Shown: positions 1 to 13,100, counted from the stretch's first letter. The stretch: 64,000 bases of DNA from Siphonodentalium dalli (GCA_032622095.1 CP136067.1:176736556-176800555), one strand, 5' to 3'. Program-made: numbers and translations. Notes: generated by a model from the sequence alone, not told the origin.

Positions 1-166
1 TTTTTTTAACACTTTTTACCATTTTTTCTTACATTCTTTAACAATTTTATAATTTTTAATGTGTTAAGCCAATGCATTCTCTTATATATGCGAGGCGACC
101 TATGGTCGACTCGCATATATAAGAGAATGCATTGGCACAGGGCCCTTCTGTTGGGTAAAGGGTTAA
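1..166. mobile_element. Family A MITE, cut by window edge
   Basis: Right half of a ~400-bp element: A/T spacer, palindrome of the CCAATGCATTCTC type (about 70-136), then TTGGGTAAAGGG-TTAA at the end (TTAA 163-166). It is inserted into a family C hairpin whose remaining arm follows directly at 167. Confidence 0.8.
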
Positions 167-548
167 GTGATGCTACCCTGCACAGCGGGCTAGCATTACT
201 AAATTCACCCTCTGTGGACCTCATTCTGCATGGTCTAATCTGCTATTGGAAGACCTAGACACAAATTTAAATTCCCAGATGGTGACGGGCACCTTGATTA
301 TGTAATGAGTCGTCTGCGAATTTGGGGATATAGCGAATCTAAGCTAAACAGAAAAAGAAACTTTCTGAAGAAACTAAAAACATGTTAATTTGATAAAAAA
401 GATAATTTGCAGAGAAAATGAGGCATATGCAGAATGAGGTCCCCAGAAGGTGAATTTAGTGATGCTAGCCCACTGTGCGTGGTAGCGTCACTAAATTAAC
501 CTTCTGGGGACCTCATTCTGTAAATGTCCGGCACCATATTTTCAGGTC
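167..548. mobile_element. Family C element, interrupted by family A copy
   Basis: Remaining arm of one hairpin (167-229, ending ACCTCATTCTGC), an internal spacer with a diverged GGTGACGGGCACC/CTGCGAATT core, and a second complete hairpin at about 427-521 (GCAGAATGAGGTCCCC and its complement). Right end is degenerate (tttcaggtct). Confidence 0.7.
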
Positions 549-847
549 TATAAATGGAAGTATACAATGTGACTCAACAAATATCCAGCCAAACCGGCAG
601 AAAATAATAACTTAAATCTCAACAAAAACAAAAACATTTATATCTCAACAGGGCCTAGGCATGGCTATAGCACTCAACATTAGATATATAAGAAATCATG
701 TAGAATTGCATAATTAAAAACATTACACATTTTCACTTTAAAAGGAATGAATCTCGACTTATTCTGGTATATTTGAGAAATAACTTAAATTTCTATTAAG
801 TTTATGAAGTAATAATGTTAAAAAATTATATAAGATGTGTAGAGAAT

Positions 848-1109
848 TTAACCGTTTCATGACAGGAGCTGTGCTGATGCAGCATTAAATATCATGTGCC
901 AGTGCATTCTCTTATATATGTAAGTATCCCATAGGGAGCCTCACATATATAAGAGAATGCACTGACTTACAAGGTCAAGGTAAATATTGTTAGGCCAATA
1001 TATTCTCTTATATATGGGAGGCTCCCTATGGGAGACTTGCATATATAAGAGAATGCATTGGCACAGGGTTTTTTGCAAAATATCAGGAAGCTTCAGATGG
1101 GAGGGTTAA
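848..1109. mobile_element. Family B MITE, TTAA-bounded
   Basis: Starts TTAACCGTTTCATGACAGG and ends GGGAGGGTTAA. Two TCTCTTATATATG palindromes (about 900-966 and 993-1067) are separated by a short spacer. The shared palindrome is that of family A, but the ends are different. Confidence 0.75.
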
Positions 1110-2061
1110 TATAGGGTGTATTCTGATCCACGTTCTTGTGTCTTCATGAATGGTAGACCACCAAGAGGTAATACGCGAGTGACGATTGGAACACCGAGAA
1201 CATGCCAAGAAAAGGCCAAGAAGGTGTATTGATTTTCACTCTTCCCAGTTGTCAGGGAGTGAAAGTTAAATCACGCGATCATGACATTACTGTTTTCCCA
1301 GCTCAGCTATTGGTGTTTGAATTGTCAAAAACCTGTTCTCGGTGTTAAGTTTTGGTAACCTACGATTCACGAACAATAAAGAATACTGATTTGAGTACAA
1401 GCAAAGTTAATTTGCCTTTAACATTTAAGGTTGTAATTTCATAAACTTTATCGAAATGTGAATTATTTCTAATAATTTAACCATGAAATCAGCCATAAAC
1501 TACTATTCTCAATAGTTTTCCAGAAAAAGAACACAAGAGGTTTCATAAATACCTCTTTTAGACTTATAAAGAAGTTTCAAGTTTGTTTTAAATTACTTTG
1601 TAATATAGCCATAATTAGCAGATATTCAGTTGATAAGCAAACCAATATTTATATCTAAATTGCTGGAAAAGGCACCAGTATAAAATAGTACAAAGGTTAG
1701 ACACTGGCAGCGATGGGGTGATCATATTCTCTGTATTTGCAAAGAATTTATATTGATTACGAAATTTGAAGCATTTGTATATACAGTATTTGTAATCAAG
1801 AATTCTAGGAGCCAAAGTATTGTATTTGTAATCAAATACCTTGATACATGGAGATTATTTTCAATTACTTTTTTATTTCTAATAATTTTGATTACATCAT
1901 TACCAACATATTCTAGATTATTTTATTTTGAGAGTTGAGGTGAAACATATCTTACAATGACATCTACTTGAAGGGGCCAATGCCAATATGTTAGTTTAAT
2001 TTTAGTGTTGACTATATTTTGACTATATAGCATGCTATGATCAATAGAGTATCTCCAATGA
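1110..2061. other. Unassigned AT-rich DNA
   Basis: No coding exon or named element seen. Short inverted pieces occur (gaacaccgagaacatg near 1189 and ctgttctcggtgtt near 1333), and GTATTTGTAATCAA is repeated near 1785-1840. Probably an old degraded insertion. Confidence 0.4.
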
Positions 2062-2176
2062 GTCGCAATTCTATACAAAATTTATTAGCCGAGTGCACTA
2101 AATTCAATTCTAGCCAATCTCTAGCGAGACACAAATAAAATTTAGTGCATGAGGTTAATTTTGTATAGAATTGAGA
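2062..2176. repeat. Foldback hairpin
   Basis: Arms GTCGCAATTCTATACAAAA and its near complement TTTTGTATAGAATTGAGAC, continuing through an ACTAAATT/AATTTAGT inner match. Looks like a small non-autonomous element; no target duplication assigned. Confidence 0.6.
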
Positions 2177-2416
2177 CAAATTTTAGATCAATTTTATCGC
2201 TTAATCACATTTTAGGAAGGAAAAACCATTTTGAAACAGCTGGGGTTAAATATTGATTTCCTTATCACAATCAAAGAGGAAGTAAAAACACCTTCAAGGC
2301 AAAATATAGTTCCATTTTAAATTTTCATGTTGACAAATTTGTTCAACCACCGTTACCACCCATGTTTGTCTCACAGTCAACACTAAATAACCCAGTGAAA
2401 AGCCATCAATTACATA

Positions 2417-2578
2417 GAGAGTAATCAATTGGTTTTGAAAATTAAGTTAAATAATTCACGAGAGGCGAGAGACATCGGTAAGAAACGAGTGCGCATTAGC
2501 GCACAAGTTTCTTACCTAAATCTCTCTCACCTCGAGTGAATTATTTAACATAATTCTCAGAACTAATTGATTACTCTA
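2417..2578. repeat. Foldback element with GTGCGCATTAGCGCAC centre
   Basis: Arms of ~70 bp: GAGAGTAATCAATTGGTT to GTAAGAAAC, and GTTTCTTACC to AACTAATTGATTACTCT. A short perfect palindrome sits in the middle. Confidence 0.65.
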
Positions 2579-2944
2579 TTTACTACATTTCTGCATCAAT
2601 TTGGATCGCCAAATATGATTAAAACAGAATTAATGAATGAAAGTACTGGTATCGATATGGAGAAAGATCAACATCGAAAATTCAGTCTAGATCAGTAAGC
2701 GGCATAACGTCAATGACGTCACGAGAAATGTCACAAGTGACATTACCATTTTTAATTAACGGTGTTTTCAATGGAAATGGCACATAGGAGTGTAATAAAA
2801 CTATGTAATTACGTTACACATTTATTAAAATAGGATGAAGATCCATCAATTATTGAATGCATCAACATGAGCGGATAGTTGTCATAACTTATGTCATCGT
2901 TCCTGGCATCAATGTCGATGAAGTACGCATTCCACTTATAGTTT

Positions 2945-3122
2945 GTTGAAAAATATTGGAAGCCATAGTATTTTGAGACGTAGCGTCGGAAGGTAAACAG
3001 ATGACAAATCGGAAGTCAAAGATAACCTGGCACTATTTCCTGTTATTAAACGAACGTTTAATATCACAATTTATAGAATGGGTTTATTGAATGGAATAAG
3101 GATAGGATCATGTAATAAAATT
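2945..3122 (+). repeat. Dispersed repeat, copy 1 of 2
   Basis: About 175 bp (ATTGGAAGCCATAGTAT ... GGATCATGTAATAAA) shared with 61692-61866. No coding potential seen; boundaries approximate. Confidence 0.6.
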
Positions 3123-3130
3123 ACAAATGG

Positions 3131-3284
3131 GATGATAACCATGATGTCATTTATCGAATGTAATGGTCTCGCACGATGACAAGCAGAGTGAAAACGGCAT
3201 AGCATCTGATGATAACCATGATGTCATTTATCAAATGTAATGGTCTCGCACGATGACAAGCAGAGTGAAAACGGCATAGCATCA
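3131..3284 (+). repeat. 77-bp tandem duplication
   Basis: Two adjacent copies beginning GATGATAACCATGATGTC at 3131 and 3208, differing at only about one site, so recent or recently homogenised. Confidence 0.9.
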
Positions 3285-3538
3285 GAGTCAGTGTCTAGTC
3301 AAAGGTTATCAATGGACATAATTTAACAGAATAAAAAACAAACTGGAGATGACAAATACTTGGAAAAAATAATGTCTTATCATTGATGAATTACGGTAAT
3401 AATTGAAGAAGCTTTTTGAGAGAGAATTATGTATGATTTTATGAAACAATTATAAAAATCCTGAATGAAATGAATGAGTTACAGAGACAAACATCAGTGA
3501 AATGCTTAACCTTTCTGTACTAAATACTCATTGACGAT

Positions 3539-3597
3539 TATGTTCAGATAATAAGTTCATTACTTTTGTTTGTTGAACTTATTAGCTGAACATTTCC
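3539..3597. repeat. AATAAGTTCA foldback
   Basis: Arms TATGTTCAGATAATAAGTTC and GAACTTATTAGCTGAACAT. The same inverted pair recurs in the family M repeats (about 22912-22967 and 31691-31751). Confidence 0.6.
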
Positions 3598-3848
3598 AAG
3601 CCTTGAAATAGTGCCTGTCATTTGCAGAATGAGGTCCCCAGAGGGTGAATTTAGTGATGCTAACCCGCATAGCGGGCTAGCATCACCAAATTCACCCTCT
3701 GAGGACCTCATTCTGCTGAGGTGTAAGCATAATGAGGTCCCCAGAGGGTGAATTTGGTGATGCTAGCTCGCTATGCGGGGTAGCATCACTAAATTCACCC
3801 TCTGGGGACCTCATTCTGCAAATGACAGGCACACTATTTCAAGGCTTG
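3597..3848. mobile_element. Family C element, hAT-like, perfect 8-bp target duplication
   Basis: Ends CAAGCCTTGAAATAG and CTATTTCAAGGCTTG; two ~90-bp hairpins (GCAGAATGAGGTCCCC arms) separated by GAGGTGTAA. Flanked by AACATTTC on both sides. It lies in the presumed 3' UTR or downstream flank of the NAB gene. Confidence 0.85.
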
Positions 3849-4109
3849 AACATTTCCCACCTCTGAAAATGAATTATTTTCCTCTTTTTCTGTCTGTTAG
3901 GTCTGTCAGACCTGTCTGTAGAAATTGCATTCCAAGAATATGGAGCAATTCAGAAAAAAACACCTTCAAACATCGACATTTGACAGCTGCCGTGTTACGT
4001 GTATGCAATCCCAAATATCACTCCTTCTGACTCAATAAAGGTACTGGTCCCTATTTTGGGTAGAAGCAAGCGTAATCACATTAGCTTCAAGCATGTGGAT
4101 GAACGTATA

Positions 4110-4195
4110 TCATTTGCTGTCATTCGCCTCTTCTGTTTCGGGTTCAATGTTATTTTCAAGTTCAACTGGATCTTCTGGCAGTCCTTCTGGCAGTC
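4110..4195 (-). CDS. NAB: NAB exon 12: terminal coding exon and stop
   Basis: 86 nt from acceptor ctctctgcag to TGA at 4112-4110. Encodes [20 protein letters not shown] then [12 protein letters not shown] is duplicated, and the tail is strongly acidic. The 3' UTR continues below 4110; I did not find a convincing minus-strand poly(A) signal before the family C element at 3597-3848. A family D foldback lies 31 bp upstream of the acceptor. Confidence 0.87.
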
Positions 4196-7100
4196 CTGCA
4201 GAGAGAGAATAATCAGTCATTATCATACAGTAATGCCCTAAATAATCGACTCCTTAACCACAGTGGAATTATGGGTAACAGTTAACTTTTCAGGATTTAG
4301 TCGGAAATATGGCTTGTTGCCATTCATCGGAAAGCTCTGTGAGAGCTTTCCAATGAATGGCAACAAGCCATATTTCCGACTAAATCCTGAAAAGTTACCC
4401 ATTATTCTGCTGTGGTTAAGGAGTCAATTATTTTGGGCATTACTGTATGCCTAATGTTTTACTTCTCCAAATACCACCCAAGCATGGAAATAGTGTTTGA
4501 CATTTGCAGAATGAGGTCTCAAGAGGGTGAATTTAGTGATGCTACCCTGCAGTGGACTTGCACCATCAAATTCACCCTCTGGGACCTCATTCTGCTTTAG
4601 CCTCATCTTCTGGTAAGTATCTATAGCCTCAAATTAAAATTGTTTTTAGTTAGTTTTTCCCTTCTGTTCAGTTTCTATAACCCCTAATTTGCAGAAGATA
4701 AAATGCATAATCGAGGTGAATAATGGGTGAACATCACCAAATTCAACTGGGGAACTTCAATCTGATCCTGGGTCTCCCGTAGCAGTTGTAAGAGGCGTGT
4801 ATTGCAGTATACCCTACAATTTATATGAGTTGGGAAGTAATATGCACAGGGGCCACAACATTTATCTCCAACTGAATCTTGCAGTAATGTGATAGAATTT
4901 GCCAAATAAATCTTTGAAAGTTGATAATCGTCACTCCAAAATGTGTTTCCTTCTAAAAATAAATCAATTAAAGAAGCATAATCCGATTAAGAACCCCTCA
5001 ATTACTATTTATTTCGATTCGGGGGTAAAAAATATTTGATTCGAGTCAAGGAACCCCCCCTATTAAAGTTATTAAACATTGATTTTTGAAATATATTATT
5101 TTTCACCATCAAGAATTATTAGTAGCCCAGTAACAGTCGACGAGCCGTCGGTCTCAGACCAATTGCGGATGAAGATGGATAACTATAAAATCAAGAGGCT
5201 TTCTGTTGACAATAAGCCCAAATTTTGTCGAACAACATGTTGATGAATAAAATGTTTCAGGCAATTTTATACTATAGTTGACAGTGGTTAGCATTATTTT
5301 TGGGCAATTAATCAATTCTGATAACTGAAGCGGCATTTCTAAAAATGTTGTTGTTGTTCGAATCTGATTATATAGGGACCATGCATTCGGATTGAGTACC
5401 TTTTACATTGGGAAGCCTATATTAGAAAATGTTTCTCACCTTCTTCTCTACTGTTTTCGTCACCGTCTTCATCTCCGAATTTCTGTGACAATTCCTTCAA
5501 CTGAGTAGCGAAGTCAGCCATTCCGTATTGCTGTGCGAACCTTAGTCCCTCTTCGAACAGGCTCATATCACTGGGCTTTGCCTGCATGGAATCGTAGTCA
5601 TCACCGTCATGAGAATACTGCGGGGAGGAACTGCCACTGGGAAGATTTGAAGAATCTGAAGAGATAAAACATGGCATGTGATTCCAGACTCAAATATAAC
5701 AAATATTAAAAGTCAGAACCGAATGCCTGACTGGTACGTGTCCTTGTGCTCTCCACTTTGGTACAGTAATCAGCAACCCAAACGAGTTTGGCTCTGTATT
5801 TATTATATACCCCAAACACAAACAAAAGTGATAGTATACAGAGTTTGATTGATCACAAACTTCTGAAATTCTTTTAACCCTTAACCCAACCTGTGCCAAT
5901 GCATTCTCTTATATATGCGAGTCGACCATAGGTCGCCTCGCATATATAAGAGAATGCATTGGCTTAACACATTAAAAATTATAAAATTGTTAAAGAATGT
6001 AAGAAAAAATGATAAAAAGTGTTAAAAAAAGATTTTTTTAGGCCAATGCATTCTCTTATATATGCGAGGCGACCTATGGTCGACTCGCATATATAAGAGA
6101 ATGCATTGGCACAGGGCATAACTGTAACCATCACAATGTAGTCAATGAGCCGGTTCCAATGATATCCATATTTGTATGGTTTTATTGAGACAGACCGAAG
6201 ATATTTGTTGAAGCTTTATTTGGCCGGTTTTGGCCATTTTGTTGGGTAAAGGGTTAACAGTTCGGGTTTGTATTCAATGCGTATGAGGCCTTTCACAAAT
6301 TGCCATGAATGAATATTATACATTTATTGCATTGTTTCGAGGTTGACATGAGGATTTATCAACCCGAGTAAGTTAATATTAACTTCCAAGGGTTCAAAAT
6401 CCTCATATCAACCTCGAAACAATGCAATAAGTGTTTTATTATATGATCTTCCAATGTTATCAAGCCCCATTAGGCCTGAAACACCTTACTGACCAGTGCA
6501 TATACATGTATGTAAATGGATCCATCAAATGCACAACAATGTAGATACATTATCATTGGAAAAACCCAGGGATTCACAATTCCTATTAATAACTCATGAT
6601 GTCGCGAGACTTTATCCAGTTATCGCATTATTTCGAGGTTGACACGAGGAATTGTCAACCCGAGAAAGTCAATATTTACCAAGGCCGTAGGCCGAGGTGA
6701 ATATCGACTTCCAAGGGCTAACAATTCCTTGTGTCAACCAAGAAACAATGCGATAACTATTTTATTATATGAAACGCGCTTTGATTGGACAAGACGTTGT
6801 GACGTTGAACGTCACTGGGGAAAATGCTATCTACTTTCAGGTCTGATAATAAGTTATGTTAACCCCGGAAGTATCTGACGTCACTCAGGACTGATATTAA
6901 CCTCTTGTTTTATTAATGAGGTGAACATCATTAGATATCTCGATTTTTTCGTTATGTTTTAACATAGGAATTGGGAAAGAAACTTATGATCATATAATAA
7001 AAATTGTTATTAACCCTCCTTGCCTATTTATAGCACAATCCAGTAGATATATGTATCGTGATTTCTCAACTTCTTTTCCGTATGATTTAGTATAGGACTT

Positions 7101-10100
7101 TTAGAAGAAAGTTTATGATCATATAATAATCATAAATAGTAAACTGTAAGCAAGCCTTGAAATAGTGTGTCTGTCATTTGCAGAATGAGGTCCCCAGAGG
7201 GTGAATTTAGTGATGCTACACCCGCATAGCGGGCTAGCATCACCAAATTCACCCTCTGGGGACCTCGTTCTGCTTACACCTCAGCAGAATGAGGTTCCCA
7301 GAGGGTGAATTTGGTGATGTTAGCCCGCTATGCGGGTGTAGCATCACTAAATTCACCCTCTGGGGACCTCATTCTGCAAATGACAGACACACTATTTCAA
7401 GGCTTGACTGTAAGAAGATATACCTTGTTCACCACCCAACATCCACGAAGAGCAATAATCTGAATAGTGCACAGGTTTATACAACTTAGTTAACAAGCTT
7501 TCATTCAGCGCCTCTATGTCGGCCTTCAGGGACAGAATATCCGCCTGCAGGAAATTCCACTTTATTTCCAACAGGGATTCCTTCTCTGCATAGATAGATT
7601 TCTCCAAGACATGCTTGTCGAATAACGATTCAAAATAAATAACTTTTCTCCAGTCCTGATCAGAAAAATTATCACAAAACTCAGTTGTGAGGTATCTTGG
7701 TTTCAGAATGTCAAAAGATGCTGGGAACTGATATTCGCCTTCATCGTCAAAACTAAATTCTGAGGTAGCTACGAAGTTATACAACGACAAAAGAGTGCGA
7801 TCGGTTATGCACTCTTGGTGTCTACGATCTATGAGTTTTAAGTTCACTTCTGCACACACTTTCTGACACAAGTCAAATTTTTCGCAGTTGTGGAAACAGA
7901 ATCGAAACAGCGCGATGTAAGAAATTTCCAAGCCTGTCGACTTATGGAATGTCCCTTCAGTAAACGTTTTAAACAAACGCACGATGTTGTAAGGTTTGAT
8001 GTCACGATTTTTATTCGTGAACGACGACTGCTGCAGCCTCAATTCTCTAATGACATCATTTAATCTGACACAACTTTGCGAATTCATAACAGAAGGGATG
8101 TTCTCAAGACAGAATATTGGATTAGAATTCTTCCCGTCATTTGTCAGAAAGGAGGTAATCTGTGAACATACTTCGGTGCATAATGTGTACTTTTGGTATT
8201 TATGGAAACAGTAGCGTAGAAAGGACAGAAAAGCCATCTCCAGATGGCCATCCTTTTCACGCACTCCATACGAAAACGACTTAACATAGCGAACTATATT
8301 ATAAGGCTTTATTTCCCTTTGGTCAAAATCAGGTGATTGTCCGTTCTTTATAACTGTAACAAAATCTTCAATTTTCAGCCATATATCGTCATTCTCTATC
8401 ATAAATGGGACGTCTTTGAGAGAGCTAATAGTTGGTGGCAGCTGAATTCTCTTTGCATATTCCAGCATAAATCCACTCCCACCTGAAATCAGGAATTTTG
8501 AGAATTGGAATTCCTTATTTCATATATTTTGCATGCAAATAACGCCATAAGTTACAAATGTATCTCATTATTTTTCAAATGCGAACAAAATTGTTGACAA
8601 TTCCAGCTTCTAAGGTGAAACAGACTTTATTAGACTATTTCATTTTTTTTGCAAATAATACTAAGCAACAAAATTGTGGGATGACACTTTTATGATAGGA
8701 GCTGCGCTGGTGCAGCATTAAAGATACTGTGACAGTGCATTCTCTTATATATATGAGTCTCCAATAGGGAGCCTCGGATATATAAAGAGAATGCAATAGC
8801 TTACACGGTTAAGGTAAATATTCTTAGGCCAGTGCATTCTCTTATATATGCGAGGCTCCCTATGGGAGACTCGCATATATAAGAGAATGCATTGGCACAT
8901 GGTTTTCTCTAAATTTCAGGACGCTCCTGTCATGAAAGGGATAACGCTGGTCTAAAAATCTATATGATATTAGCAGTCAGTTTAATTAATTTTGCATGCA
9001 AATATGAAATAAAGAAAACAACCTCAAAAATCCTGAAAAGACGCTCCATGACTTACTCCCACTCATGCCTTGAAATAGTCAAGTCAGTGATGTTCACCCA
9101 TTAGTCACCTTGAGTGATGTTCACCCATTAGTCACCTCGAGTGATGTTCACCCATTAGTCACCTCGAGTGATGTTCACCCATTAGTCACCTCGAGTGATG
9201 TTCACCCATTAGTCACCTCGATTATGCGTTTTATCTTCTGCAAATTAGGGGATAGAGAAACTGAACAGAAGGGAAAAAGTAACTAAAAACAATGTTAATT
9301 TGAGACTTTACATACTTCCCAGCAGATGAGACCTAAGAACAATGATGTCCCCAGAGGGTGGATTTAGTGATGCTACCCATCACTAAATTCACACTCTGGG
9401 GACCTCATTCTGTAAATGACATTTGCGAATGCCCAGATCACAATATATACAACATATTCCATAATGTATACCATTTGAAAGAGGAAGCTCGAAAACATTT
9501 TATCAACTTATCCGGTGTAATAAACTGTGAACATGTTGTTTTTGTTAAGGTAACGATGTGTGTTCTGGGCGGTTCTGTACTTAATTTTAATCTGGTCTGT
9601 TCTGCCAGTCTATTATTCTCAATGGAAGAGGAATAACTCTATCTCTTAGTTATGAATTATGACCCTTTCTGGGGTAAATATCGGGGGAATCTCTGTTACT
9701 TGGTGGACACTCCTAAGCATGTGACAGCTCTTCCTTATTCCAGTAGAATATATATATTTTTGGTTCCTCTCCCTAATGGTATATAATATGGAATATGTTG
9801 TATGTAATGTGATCTGGGCATTCAAAATTTAATTGGGCCTTTAGTTAAATGCAATGACTCCAGAAGACGACAGTTAGTATATCACTGAATCGAATCGAGA
9901 TGAAACATTTACAATCAAGCGTAGTTCAGATGACGTTTTCCTTGGAGTGGTGCGGTCGATTTCTTTGAGATTTTCTAGATGTTACTAGAATGGTACATTT
10001 GTCCAGTTGGCATCCATACTGAGCAAGGAGTCTATGGACATACAATGTCACACTGTGTGATATACATCCGTACTGAGTATGGACCTACTTCAGCACACTA

Positions 10101-13100
10101 GTAGACCACCATCAACCATAACTGGCAATCAGAACCAGTGTATCTCGCCATTTTAAAGACATATGTGTTGGTATGTGTGAAATTAATAAGTTAGTACACA
10201 TGCGTTATGCCAACCTGGGGAATGTAGCATTCTACTAAGATCGCCAAAATTTCAAAGAAATCGACCATACCACTCCATAGAAAACATCATCTGAACTATG
10301 TTAAATTGTAAATATTTACATCAGGATGCACAAATGATTTTGTCATCAAGACTTATTGCATTTAATTAATATATATGAATGATGGTGTGTTGTCAATTTG
10401 GATGAATATTCGTTACAAAATAACTACTTTGAGCAAGATTATTCTCAGTTTCTACTTGATCACCCAACCGGAGTGTTTCACATCACTTTAACCCTTTACC
10501 CAACAGAAGGGCCCTGTGCCAATGCATTCTCTTATATATGCGAGTCGACCATAGGTCGCCTCGCATATATAAGAGAATGCATTGGCTTAACACATTAAAA
10601 TTATAAAATTGTTAAAGAATGTAAGAAAAAATGGTAAAAAGTGTTAAAAAAAGTTTTTTTTAGGCCAATGCATTCTCTTATATATGCGAGGCGACCTATG
10701 GTCGACTCGCATATATAAGAGAATGCATTGGCACAGGGCATAACTGTAACTATCACAATGTGGTCAAGGAGCCGGTTCCAATGATATCCATATTTGTATG
10801 GTTCTATTGAGACAGACCGAAGATATTTTAGGCTATTGAAGCTTTATTTGGCCGGTTTTGGCCGGTTTGTTGGGTAAACAGTGTATGATGTTCCAGGACT
10901 GTGAATGATAATAGCCATTACATGGTGATATGGAAATAATAAAGAGCGTTTATATCATTTTTGTGTGATTAACCAATAGAATTGCATTGTGTTATGTAAA
11001 CAGAAGCACAACTTTTGTAAAACGAGCAGTCTCTTGTTTACGTACACTATCGTACGTCTTGATGACAATATACTATTTATGCGCTGATTATGTTTGGCAT
11101 ATGAGCGGAACTATATATATTTTGGTGTTCCCTCTGTTGATGGCGATTTGAACAAATATAAATATTTCTGCAAAGAACACCGCCCATGCCTTTAATATTT
11201 TGTATTATATAACCTCTATTGGTTTACATCTAAATGGACACTACATTTTTGGCAGATCACATCCTTGTGGTCTTCATTGTATTTGATGCATTTTCACACT
11301 CTTGTAAACTCGTTCTTTCAGCTTAAAACATTAAAGCAATAGTGTTCGATAGCATTGTGGTGTATTGTTGGTTTGGCCAGCCAAGGTGATAGCGAAACAA
11401 GAGGCTTCGTCTCAAGTCAGCTAACACCGAATACTGACAGGGGTTGTTGGAGCGCGAGATTGGTGGAGTCAACATGAATTGACTCCTTAACCACAGCAGA
11501 ATTATGGGTAACTTTTCAGGATTTAGTAGGAAATATGGCTTGTCGCCATTCATCGGAAAGCTCTCGGGGAGAACTTTCCGATGAATGGCAACAAGCCGTA
11601 TTTCCGACTAAATCCTGAAAAGTTACCCATAATTCTGCTGTGGTTAAGGAGTCAATATACTCATCAGAATTATTCATACCTAAACCAAGCCTGAAAAATT
11701 GTGTGTCTGACATTTGCAGAATGAGATCCCCAGAGGGTGAATTTAGTGACGCTATCCTGCACATCAGGCTAGCATCACCAAATTCACCCTCTGGGGACAT
11801 CATTCTGCTTAGACTTCATCTTCTGGGAAGTTTCTATGGCCTGAAATTAACATTGTTTTAGTTACTTTTTCCCTTCCCTAATTTGCAGAAGATAAAATGC
11901 ACAATCGAGGTGACTAATGGGTGAACATCAACAACTTCAACTGGGTGACTTCAATCTGAACCTAAGTCTCCCATAGCAGTTGAGGCCTAAGCGCAGAATG
12001 AGGTTCCGAAGGGGTGAATTTGGTGACACTAGCCCACCGTGTGGAGATAGAGTCACTAAATTCACCCTCTGGGGACCTCTTTTTGCAAATGTCAGACACA
12101 CTATATTCAGACTTGATCTAAATCTGTCATTATTACAGTAATGCTCTAATTAATCGACCTCTTAACCACAGCAGAATTATGGGTAACTTTTCAGGATTTA
12201 GTCGGAAATATGGCTTGTTGCCATTCATCGGAAAGCTCTCGCAGAGCTCTGGCAGAGAGCTTTCCGATGAATGGCAACAAGCCATATTTCCGACTATATC
12301 CTGAAAAGTTACCCATAATTATTCTGTGGTTAAGGGGTCGATTACTTAGAGCATTACTGTATATTCAGAATTTATCTACCCTGTCATTATTATCTTACCT
12401 GTAACATCCTCTTCAGCATCCCCATTCCCATTCACACCTGAGTTATTGGCCTTTGATACTCTGTATCTGCAGAAAAGATACAAAAAATACAAGAATCACA
12501 ATACTGTATAACATATAACAAGAATAATAATATGAAACCTGCATTTTATCATATAGTTCAGTGTTAAACTTTTAGCTGCTATTGGGGGCTTGGTTGCTCA
12601 GTCGATTAGGGGTACAATTCCAAGCTGTCTCGCCCTCCAGCGCGGGCGATGAGGGTTCAAATCCACATGTCTCCATCATGGACTTTGTAGCTCAAAATTG
12701 TTGTCTGGTGGAGGTGCCAGGTACTCGCCGATGGCCAGTGGTTTGCCGCACATGGTAGAAGAGTTTATCAGCCATTGAAATCGCGGTTAGATTAGCCGTA
12801 ACTGTGCAGCTTTCCTCCACCACTAAAACTGGCAATGTCATGATATAGCCTTATTTGCTGAAAGCAACATTAAACCCCAATAAGTCAATCTTAGCAGCTA
12901 TATGTTCGTACTGAAAATAAACATAAATTTAATGCAGTGTCCATAGTGAGTACGGACCTACTTCAGCGCAATGGCAATAGATACCATTGCTCGGATAAAC
13001 TGGCTAAATTCCCGATTTCCGAGTGATGGTAAAACGGGCGATTTCTAATTTTCCCCTTGTCCTATACTGTAAAATTCAATTAATTCGTGGGGGTCCAATT

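Noticed and set aside
61-258. Open frames containing [16 protein letters not shown] or [18 protein letters not shown], seen at many loci
   Set aside because: They are readings of the TTATATATG palindromes of families A, B, F and G. Both strands give related peptides because the DNA is palindromic; no coding signal.
3773-4030. Open frames with [10 protein letters not shown] or [16 protein letters not shown]
   Set aside because: Arms of the family C hairpins, not genes.
4263-4454. Open frames with [18 protein letters not shown] and [20 protein letters not shown]
   Set aside because: These are the two arms of the family D foldback read in frame; identical at every copy and unrelated to any protein.
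12584-12670. A functional tRNA gene
   Set aside because: Only A and B boxes are tRNA-like; there is no closing acceptor stem, and ~220 bp of SINE body and tail follow.
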